Shown one piece after another: positions 1 to 5,232 of a stretch of 12,520 nt of DNA. Below the pieces are notes generated by a model that worked only from the letters and a program-made list of their open reading frames with translations, did not search any database and had not been told where the DNA came from. The position numbers were made by a program, and so were the translations under genes. Position 1 is the first letter of the stretch, and every line of letters starts with the position of its first letter. The stretch covers positions 1 through 12,520 of the forward strand of contig JAJRWO010000024.1 in NCBI GenBank assembly GCA_024276775.1, read 5' to 3'. The DNA comes from Gammaproteobacteria bacterium. Its GTDB lineage: Bacteria; Pseudomonadota; Gammaproteobacteria; Tenderiales; Tenderiaceae.

Positions 1-177
1 CACGAGGGGGCTGCCATCAGTATCAAACTGTTTGAGCGCCTCCCCGGTCGCTAACATGCCTACCTGATTGACGCTCTCGACAATTGACTGCTCCGATTCC
101 AGCATGCTCCCTTTCAGGGATACCTTGACTTGAATCGTCAGTTCGCCATTGGTTTGGGAAATAATTTGTGCTGTCAT
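1..177 (-). CDS. ISKra4-type transposase, N-terminal fragment (runs off window)
   Basis: An open frame of 59 codons reads from an ATG at 177-175 to the window edge with no stop. The product starts MTAQIISQTNGELTIQVKV and ends with EALKQFDTDGSPLV. The phrase 'EALK-FDTDGSP' preceded by 'LE-E--I---VN--G-LAT' is what I recall from the N-termini of ISKra4-family transposases, DDE enzymes that move insertion sequences; this is recognition from memory, not a search. Only the N-terminal part is present, so no catalytic residue can be seen. The ribosome site upstream is weak (GGCGACTC just before the ATG). The gene reads leftward, away from the cassette and attC material, so the end of this IS must lie somewhere in about 178-235. 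It could instead be a cassette-borne protein of unknown role. Confidence 0.6.
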   Translation of the reverse strand, partial: MTAQIISQTNGELTIQVKVSLKGSMLESEQSIVESVNQVGMLATGEALKQFDTDGSPLV

Positions 178-201
178 TTTGAGTCGCCTAATTTAATCAG
201 G

Positions 202-208
202 GTTAGGC
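202..208 (+). other. Possible right-end (R') core of an upstream attC site
   Basis: GTTAGGC matches the consensus GTTRRRY of the attC cleavage core. It lies 28 bp upstream of the likely start of a small ORF that itself ends in a good attC, which is where a cassette boundary should be. The preceding bases do not form a recognisable attC left arm; instead GCCTAA at 185-190 forms an inverted repeat with TTAGGC. The rest of the attC would have to have been removed by the transposase element on the left. A 7-base match is weak on its own, and the spot may simply be part of the neighbouring IS end. Confidence 0.3.
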
Positions 209-235
209 ATGTAATTTAGCATTAAAAGAAACATT

Positions 236-419
236 ATGATACGGTAGCACCCTTGCATACAAACATCAAGTCCATAGAACTGATGTAATTCGGGATGCTT
301 TTGTTGGTTTTAATAATCTGTTTGAAATCGCCGAAAATGGACGAACTGGTGAGTGTTACGGTTGTGGGAGGCCAATTACTGCTTTTAGTTATTGGACAAA
401 TGGATACATGTATGCCTAA
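236..419 (+). pseudogene. Degenerate gene-cassette ORF (about 60 aa, start frame-shifted)
   Basis: A frame open from 240 to the TAA at 417-419 encodes about 59 residues with protein-like composition. The middle reads VIRDAFVGFNNLFEIAENG and the end is GECYGCGRPITAFSYW followed by TNGYMYA. The CYGCG pair of cysteines could bind a metal. There is no ATG in this frame: it is preceded by TGA at 237-239. The only good ATG (236-238) is one base out of register, so a single extra base near 239 would explain the loss of a start and give MYGSTLAYKHQ. The stop codon sits inside the attC core GCC-TAA-C, an arrangement typical of integron cassettes. I do not recognise the protein. Other readings across this interval run through the attC hairpin and look hydrophobic by chance. 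Confidence 0.4.
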
Positions 420-509
420 CAAAACGTTCCAGCAGACAGTGCACATTTTGGTTCTTTTGTGCATTCCGCTACGCTTCATTATTTCACAAAAGCCCCAAAT
501 GGCGCACTG
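414..509 (+). other. attC recombination site, truncated at its right end by an IS
   Basis: The site opens with GCCTAAC (R'' core, RYYYAAC) followed by AAAACGTTCC, very like the left end of known attC sites. It then folds on itself. An outer stem pairs 437-451 (CAGTGCACATTTTGG) with 495-509 (CCAAATGGCGCACTG), with one mismatch and two single-base bulges. An inner perfect 8-bp stem pairs CTTTTGTG (454-461) with CACAAAAG (485-492). The tip contains TTCCGCTACGCTTC, which resembles the tip of Vibrio-type and other long chromosomal-integron attC sites. The complementary right arm, including the GTTAGGC core expected after GCACTG, is missing: from 510 the sequence becomes a C-run and the IS end. Without R' the site should not recombine normally. 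Integron integrases recognise the folded bottom strand of attC. Confidence 0.78.
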
Positions 510-519
510 CCCCCCTGTG

Positions 520-535
520 TCAGGATAGTTGTCGC
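520..535 (+). repeat. Left terminal inverted repeat of the IS3-type element
   Basis: TCAGGATAGTTGTCGC matches the reverse complement of 2128-2143 (TCAAGATAGTTGTCGC) at 15 of 16 positions. It lies about 50 bp upstream of the orfA start and directly after the broken attC and a run of six C. Confidence 0.8.
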
Positions 536-585
536 TGCTATTGAATCACCTAATCATAAAGACAGGGGGCGGAAAAGAGTGAGTT

Positions 586-1083
586 ATGCCACGTTATTCC
601 GCAGAGAGAAAAGCAAGTGTGTTGAAGAAATTATTACCCCCGCACAACCAATCAGTGCCTGAAGTTTCTGAGCAGGAGGGGATTTGTCAAGGAACGCTGT
701 ACAATTGGCGAAACCAAGTCAAAGAAGGGGGAGCTACAGTGCCAGGAAGTGGAAAAACAAGCGAACAATGGTCAGCTGAATCGAAGCTTGCTGTTGTTAT
801 CGAGACGGCGCCTAAGAGTGAATCGGAGTTAAGTGGGTATTATCGATCAAAGGGACTCTATCCCGAGCAGGTCAAAGCCTGGCGTCAGGCCTGTATTAAT
901 AGTCAGTTGGTGCAAGGCGTCAGAGACAAACAAGAACAAGCCCAGGCGAAGAGAGATAAGAGAGAGATCAAAACCTTAAAGCAAGAGCTTGCTCGTAAAG
1001 AAAAAGCCCTGGCGGAGGCAGCAGCACTGCTGATACTGCGAAAAAAGTTCAATGCCCTCTGGGAGGAAAACGAGGCGAGTTAA
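586..1083 (+). CDS. IS3-family OrfA (DNA-binding subunit)
   Basis: This 165-residue protein starts MPRYSAERKASVLKKLLPP. It has a first helix-turn-helix around residues 24-45 (VSEQEGICQGTLYNWRNQ) and a second helical DNA-binding segment around 60-105 (EQWSAESKLAVV, then KGLYPEQVKAWRQAC). A charged coiled coil follows at about 112-150 (KRDKREIKTLKQEL), matching the leucine-zipper segment that lets OrfA dimerise and join OrfAB. This layout is that of IS3-family OrfA, which binds the IS ends. The start is supported by GGAAAAGAG just upstream. The gene is uninterrupted. Its last codons (GAG GAA AAC GAG) contain an A-run where a -1 shift would enter the orfB frame, the usual way IS3 elements make OrfAB. 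The slippery site is not a textbook heptamer, so the frameshift is an inference. Confidence 0.85.
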   Translation: MPRYSAERKASVLKKLLPPHNQSVPEVSEQEGICQGTLYNWRNQVKEGGATVPGSGKTSEQWSAESKLAVVIETAPKSESELSGYYRSKGLYPEQVKAWRQACINSQLVQGVRDKQEQAQAKRDKREIKTLKQELARKEKALAEAAALLILRKKFNALWEENEAS

Positions 1084-2118
1084 CGTCTCTTCCAGAGCGG
1101 AAAAAGATAGTAAAATGGGTGGCTGACGCGGTTCAAATTGGTGCCAGAAAAGGCCTAGCGTGTAAGGCCATCGGGCTCTCCATGCGCACGATCCAACGCT
1201 GGCAGGGGGATGGCGAAGTTAAGGCAGATAAACGCCCCCAAGCCAAACGCCCTGTGCCCGCGAACAAGCTCACCGAAGTCGAGCGTACTCTGGTGATTGA
1301 GATCTGTAACCGGTCGGAATACGCCAGCTTGCCACCGAGTCAGATCGTGCCCAAGTTGGCCGATCAAGGCGAATACATCGCTTCGGAATCGAGCTTCTAC
1401 CGGATATTGAACAAGGCCGAACAGCTGAACCACCGAGGGCGAAGCAGAGCGGCGAGCATTCGAAAGGCACCCACCACGCACATTGCTCAGGACGCCAACG
1501 AAGTCTGGACTTGGGACATCAGCTACCTGCCGACCTTTGTGTGAGGGCTGTTCTACTACCTCTACTTGGTGGTGGATATCGACAGTCGCAAGATCGTCGG
1601 CTGGGAGGTTCATGAGAGCGAGACAGGAGAGCTTGCCGCTGAGCTGATGCAACGGGCCGTCTTGGCGGAGCAGTGCTTTAAAGAGCCGCTGGTGCTGCAC
1701 TCGGATAACGGCGCACCGATGAAGAGCTACACCTTGCAGAGTAAGCTGGCTGACCTTGGGATCACGCCCTCACACAGCCGGCCTCGGGTGAGCAACGATA
1801 ACCCCTATCTCGGAGTCGCTGTTTAGAACCCTGAAATACTGCCCTCAGTGGCCTAAAGATGGGTTTGCCACGCTGGACGATGGCAGAGCATGGGTGAGCC
1901 GCTTTGTCAGTTGGTATAACGGCGAGCACTGTCACAGCAACATAAAGTTTGTGACACCGGCACAACGTCACCGAGGGGAAGATAAGGCGATGCTCAAGAA
2001 GCGCGATAATATCTACCAATTGGCCAGAGCCAAACACCCGGAGCGGTGGTCGGGCAAGACACGGAACTGGAGTCCTGAAGGTGCAGTGACATTGAACCCG
2101 GAAAAAGAAGCAGCGTAA
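1077..2118 (+). pseudogene. IS3-family OrfB transposase, broken by a TGA and a +1 insertion
   Basis: Read in the -1 frame from the end of orfA, the protein runs LTSLPERKKIVKWVADAVQ, then a helix-turn-helix region (KAIGLSMRTIQRW) and the integrase core. Catalytic residues are visible: Asp in WTWDISYL (1515-1517), Asp in HSDNGAP (1704-1706) and Glu in NDNPY-SES (1813-1815). Correcting the frameshift, 35 residues separate the second Asp and the Glu, the DD(35)E spacing of IS3. Two lesions inactivate it. A TGA at 1542-1544 stands where the family has an Arg codon (CGA to TGA is one change). An extra base near 1809 (TAT-C-TCG) throws the reading into a stop at 1824-1826. After the insertion the correct frame continues as LFRTLKYCPQWP and RFVSWYNGEHCHS to the TAA at 2116-2118. 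Both lesions lie in the catalytic domain, so no active transposase can be made from this copy. Confidence 0.88.
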
Positions 2119-2127
2119 CTAAAAAAG

Positions 2128-2143
2128 GCGACAACTATCTTGA
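2128..2143 (-). repeat. Right terminal inverted repeat of the IS3-type element
   Basis: GCGACAACTATCTTGA is the inverted partner of 520-535 with one mismatch. It begins 10 bp after the orfB stop codon, a normal position for an IS3 right end. Confidence 0.8.
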
Positions 2144-2453
2144 AAAACGCCGCTTGTGATAACGGAAGGTATCAGCACGAGGGTATCATTATTTTAAAAG
2201 AACCCGTTAATCCTGCGCCTTTAGGCGGCGTGGTCATACGATCTGGAATTGTAAATACCTTTATGGTATGAGTGATGCTTCGTTTTAACGATGCCCTCGT
2301 ACTTAAAGGTGCCGTCTGATAAGTGCCATCACTGCGTTACTTTGCCCGGAAAGAATAATCAGTCCTTTCCTTTGTCAGTCGCCTTGCGATAGCACTTGCC
2401 AGATTGTGCAGAGGCACCCAATCAGTTTTTGGAGGTGGTTGGTGAAGCAATTG
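2144..2453. other. Gene-free junction between IS and deaD
   Basis: About 310 bp hold no ORF with protein-like features on either strand and no continuation of the broken attC. The stretch contains a long-range inverted repeat (2174-2187 with 2290-2303) and small hairpins: GCCTTTAGGC at about 2218-2227, ATACC-TTTAT-GGTAT at about 2256-2270, and GGAAAG/CTTTCC at 2348-2370. The last lies about 85 bp past the deaD stop and might help end that transcript, but it has no U-run on the deaD side. I see nothing else in it. Confidence 0.5.
2174..2303. repeat. Long-range imperfect inverted repeat pair
   Basis: AGCACGAGGGTATC (2174-2187) and GATGCCCTCGTACT (2290-2303) are reverse complements at 12 of 14 positions, with about 100 bp between them. 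The interior does not continue the pairing. They could be termini of a tiny non-autonomous element or the footprint of an old insertion; no flanking duplication is apparent, so chance cannot be excluded. Confidence 0.4.
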
Positions 2454-4232
2454 TTATGATTTAGGCTTTTTGCGTGTTAACGGTTTATCACCGCTGTTTG
2501 ATTTTTCAGTTTTAGGTTTGTATTTTTTTGGGGTTGGCCTTTCTTCACTAAATTTTGAAAGTCTAAGCAGCTTGCCAGCCACACGGGTTTTTTGCAAGTC
2601 CTGAAAAATATCCTTAGGCATACCTTCGGGCAGGTCAACCGTGCTGTAGTTATCATGAATATCAATACGACCGATGTGTTCGCTATCGAGCCCACCTTCA
2701 TTGGCGATAGCGCCAACAATATTGCCCGGTTTAATTTTGTCGTGATGGCCTACTTCAATGCGATAACGTTCCATGCCTTCTTCTGCTGGACGCAATTTTT
2801 TTTGGCGATTAGATGTTGACCGTGACCTTTCGGAACGCGATGATCTTTCGGGACGTTCGCGTTGATTAAAGGCTTTCTTTTCGCGTGATTCCTGGGGTGG
2901 CTTGTTTTGCATTAGCAGCGGTTGCTTGCCTGGAACCAGTTTGGCCAATGCAGAGGCAATTTCTATGGCCGGAATGTTGTGTTCTTGCTGGTAGTTTTCC
3001 ATTAATTTCTGAAAGAACTCCATGTCGTAACCGGCGCTCAAGGTGTCAGTAATACGCTGGTTAAAACGTTCGATACGCTTGTTATTAATGATGTCGTTGG
3101 AGGGGAGTTCCAGCTTTTCGATCTTTTGGCGCGTAGCGCGCTCGATGCTGCTGAGCATGCGTTGTTCACGCGGGGCAATAAAAAGGATGGCATCTCCCTT
3201 GCGGCCGGCGCGACCGGTACGGCCGATGCGGTGAGTGTAAGACTCGGTGTCGTAAGGGACGTCATAGTTGATAACGTGAGTAATGCGTTCTACGTCAAGT
3301 CCACGGGCGACAACGTCGGTCGCAACCAGGATGTCCAGCTTGCCTTTTTTGAGTCTGTCGACAGTACGTTCGCGCATTTTTTGATCTAGATCGCCCGTCA
3401 GTGGTGATGATGCGTAACCGCGTGCTTCCAGTTTTTCTGATAATTCAACGGCTGCATTTTTGGTGCGAACAAAGATGATCATGCCGTCAAAAGTTTCGGC
3501 TTCAAGCAAGCGGGTCAGGGCATCAAGTTTGTGATGGCCGCTAACCGTCCAGTAACGTTGTCGAATGGTTTCAGCCGTGGTGGTTTTAACCTTGATGGTG
3601 ACATGTTCTGGGTCATTCAAATACTTGTTGGCGATTTTACGAATCACGGCAGGCATGGTGGCTGAAAATAAAGCGATCTGGCGTGTTGGTGGAGTTTGCT
3701 CTAACACCCATTCCACGTCATCGATAAAACCCATGCGTAACATTTCATCGGCTTCATCAAGTACGAGTGCACTTAAACCTTTTAATTTCAGTGTGCCTTT
3801 GCGCATGTGATCCATGACGCGCCCCGGTGTGCCGACAACGACATGCACGCCACGTTTTAGCTGGCGGATCTGACCATCATAGCTTTGACCGCCGTAGATG
3901 GGTGCAACGTGGAAGCCTTTCAGCTTTGATGCATATTTTTGGAAGGCTTCAGCCACCTGAATAGCCAGCTCGCGTGTGGGTGTCAGCACCAAAATTTGTG
4001 GTTCAAGCCTTTTTAGGTCGATGTTTGATATTAAGGGTAGGGCAAAGGCGGCCGTTTTACCTGTGCCGGTTTGTGCCTGGCCGATCAGGTCATTCCCTTT
4101 CAGCAGAAGAGGGATGGTTTCAGCCTGAATGGGGGAGGGTGTTTCGTAGCCCACCTCTTTTAGAATGTCAACCAGCGGCTGAATAAGCCCTAAATCGGAA
4201 AAGGGTGGGACAGAAATTTTTGTATCGGACAT
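2454..4232 (-). CDS. deaD: DEAD-box ATP-dependent RNA helicase DeaD/CsdA
   Basis: This cytoplasmic RNA helicase unwinds short RNA duplexes in ribosome assembly and mRNA decay, mainly in the cold. The 592-residue protein shows every motif in order: Q motif region (PSPIQ, 32-36), Walker A AQTGTGKT (53-60), PTREL (85-89), GG, TPGR (135-138), DEAD (159-162), SAT (190-192), ARGLD (309-313) and HRIGRTGR (334-341). A basic, Arg/Ser-rich linker (RPERSSRSERSRSTSN) leads to a DbpA/CsdA-type RNA-binding domain (from about RYRIEVGHHDKIKPGNIVGAI to RVAGKLLRLSKF) and a short Lys-rich tail. The start MSDTKISVPPF is chosen over an in-frame ATG 69 bp upstream because AAAGGTG stands about 9 bp before it and homology begins there. 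The length is near that of E. coli CsdA. It is preceded by its own promoter and a long leader, and reads toward the mobile island. Confidence 0.95.
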   Translation of the reverse strand: MSDTKISVPPFSDLGLIQPLVDILKEVGYETPSPIQAETIPLLLKGNDLIGQAQTGTGKTAAFALPLISNIDLKRLEPQILVLTPTRELAIQVAEAFQKYASKLKGFHVAPIYGGQSYDGQIRQLKRGVHVVVGTPGRVMDHMRKGTLKLKGLSALVLDEADEMLRMGFIDDVEWVLEQTPPTRQIALFSATMPAVIRKIANKYLNDPEHVTIKVKTTTAETIRQRYWTVSGHHKLDALTRLLEAETFDGMIIFVRTKNAAVELSEKLEARGYASSPLTGDLDQKMRERTVDRLKKGKLDILVATDVVARGLDVERITHVINYDVPYDTESYTHRIGRTGRAGRKGDAILFIAPREQRMLSSIERATRQKIEKLELPSNDIINNKRIERFNQRITDTLSAGYDMEFFQKLMENYQQEHNIPAIEIASALAKLVPGKQPLLMQNKPPQESREKKAFNQRERPERSSRSERSRSTSNRQKKLRPAEEGMERYRIEVGHHDKIKPGNIVGAIANEGGLDSEHIGRIDIHDNYSTVDLPEGMPKDIFQDLQKTRVAGKLLRLSKFSEERPTPKKYKPKTEKSNSGDKPLTRKKPKS

Positions 4233-4469
4233 AGAGCGGCACCTTTGCAGCTTGTGGCAATAGGCGACACCCTTGGGAACCATTCGGAATGGAGCGGTCA
4301 ACGAGAAAAAACTGCCGTAGTCAAGTTTTCCAATTATTCCTGGGCTTACGTTTAAACGACCACGCTGCTCGAATAATCAGAAAGCGACACTGAACGGGCT
4401 TTTCCTCAGATGATCGCTTAAGCCCGATGGGTTCATTGTATGAGCGGTAGCTATTGCGATAAATAACGG
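4233..4469 (-). promoter_or_regulatory. Long structured 5' leader of deaD
   Basis: From the predicted start site to the deaD ATG is about 237 nt with no convincing gene. The leader contains a perfect palindrome CCATTCGGAATGG (4280-4292). It also contains two interleaved complementary pairs. CGGGCTT (RNA sense, 4426-4420) pairs with AAGCCCG (4401-4395). AAGCGA (4419-4414) pairs with TCGCTT (4387-4382). The order A-B-A'-B' means the two helices are either alternatives or form an H-type pseudoknot. The E. coli deaD mRNA also has a very long 5' UTR. That this leader controls deaD by temperature or by the helicase itself is an inference. Confidence 0.45.
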
Positions 4470-4475
4470 AGCCGG

Positions 4476-4505
4476 ATTGTAGCATTTTTACTGTGTGAAA
4501 GCATG
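4476..4505 (-). promoter_or_regulatory. Probable deaD promoter with extended -10
   Basis: On the minus strand TGC-TACAAT (4484-4476) is a good extended -10 box. The -35 region at 17-bp spacing is poor (ATGCTT), as is usual for extended -10 promoters. A perfect 12-bp palindrome AAAGCATGCTTT (4498-4509) overlaps the -35 region and lies only 3 bp past the cysZ stop. It could be a protein-binding site, or part of the 3' end of the cysZ message. Confidence 0.5.
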
Positions 4506-4512
4506 CTTTATT

Positions 4513-5232
4513 TTAGGGTTTGCTAATGCGCTCCAGATACATGGCGGTAGCGCCTGCAACGGCCAGAGGCATGACGATGAAGTTAACCACGGGAATCATG
4601 GTTAAAAACATGATGCTGCCACCAAAACTGAGGCTGCTAAAGCGATGTTGTTTTAGTGTTTGGCGTTGTTGTTGAAAACTGTGGCCGTGATTGGCCATGG
4701 GGTAGTCGAAATACTCCCTTGCCAGCAATGCTGCGCTAAATACCAGCCACAGAAAAGGGGCAATAATGTTCAGTACCGGGATGAGAAAAAGTATCAACAA
4801 GGGGATGGCGCGGCTGAGAAAATAACCCATCTTTCGCATTTCACTCCAAAGTGATTTCGGCGCGTCTTTAAGTGCTTGCTTTAAACTGATATCGCTGTTT
4901 TGAATTTCTCCCTTGAGTTCAAGCTCGACAGCCTCAGCCAACAGGCCATTGAATGGTGCGCAGATGAAATTGGCTAACAGGGTAAAACTGTAGAACATGG
5001 TGAGCAACAAAGTGACGGCAAATATTGGCCATAACAGCCACTCCAGCCAGTCAAAACCTTGCGGCAGAATTTCAGTCATGTAGGCATCAAAATAAGTGCT
5101 CGCTAACCAGATACCACCACTGAACAGGATGATGTTGACTAATAAAGGGACGAGCACAAAGCGGCGCAGGCGACGCCGGCGAATCAGATTAAAGCCTTTG
5201 ACGACGTATGCCGGGCCGATGAATGGGTTCAT
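4513..5232 (-). CDS. cysZ: Sulfate transporter CysZ
   Basis: CysZ is an inner-membrane protein of the EI24/CysZ family that takes up sulfate for cysteine synthesis. The 239-residue product (E. coli CysZ is about 250) starts MNPFIGPAYVVKGFNLI, a family hallmark, followed by a basic stretch RRRRLRRF. Hydrophobic segments lie at about 26-46, 70-95 (LLWPIFAVTLLLTMFYSF), 140-170 (AIPLLILFLIPVLNIIAPFL) and 205-230. The conserved phrases NFICAPFNGLLAE, LAREYFDYPMANHG and GATAMYLERI are all present. The ATG overlaps the TGA of the upstream kinase by 4 bp (ATGA), so the two are translationally coupled. It is the last gene of the queF cluster. No cysK or other cys gene lies alongside. Confidence 0.93.
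   Translation of the reverse strand: MNPFIGPAYVVKGFNLIRRRRLRRFVLVPLLVNIILFSGGIWLASTYFDAYMTEILPQGFDWLEWLLWPIFAVTLLLTMFYSFTLLANFICAPFNGLLAEAVELELKGEIQNSDISLKQALKDAPKSLWSEMRKMGYFLSRAIPLLILFLIPVLNIIAPFLWLVFSAALLAREYFDYPMANHGHSFQQQRQTLKQHRFSSLSFGGSIMFLTMIPVVNFIVMPLAVAGATAMYLERISKP

Larger units (their letters stand above)
520..2143 (+). mobile_element. Inactive IS3-family insertion sequence
   Basis: Two ORFs in the relation orfA then orfB in the -1 frame are bounded by 16-bp imperfect inverted repeats, giving an element of about 1.62 kb. OrfA is intact. OrfB has the D, D(35)E catalytic triad characteristic of IS3 transposases, but is interrupted twice. The exact ends are uncertain: the left end may be 516 or 518 if a terminal TG is required. 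No target duplication can be seen at either set of ends (CCCCC on the left, CGCCG on the right). The left end cuts an attC hairpin, and the right end does not resume it, so the element is no longer in a simple insertion context. Confidence 0.85.

Noticed and set aside
234..528. Minus-strand 81-codon and plus-strand 77-codon ORFs over the cassette
   Set aside because: Both run through the attC hairpin and the plus-strand one enters the IS border; the third frame, ending in the attC core, has the more protein-like sequence.
1155..1700. 181-codon minus-strand ORF across the IS
   Set aside because: It mirrors orfB, which has the transposase motifs in its own frame; the minus-strand product has no recognisable features.
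2348..2370. Terminator for deaD (GGAAAG/CTTTCC hairpin)
   Set aside because: The stem is only 6 bp with an 11-base loop and is not followed by a U-run on the deaD RNA.
2144..2453. Second attC or right half of the broken attC
   Set aside because: CGTTAATC and CTTTAGGC resemble core sites loosely, but no complementary arm to 414-442 and no nested stems are present.
4233..4301. Upstream in-frame ATG giving deaD 23 more residues
   Set aside because: The added residues (MTAPFRMVPKGVAYCH...) do not look like the family N-terminus, while the ATG at 4232 has AAAGGTG at good spacing and begins the conserved part.
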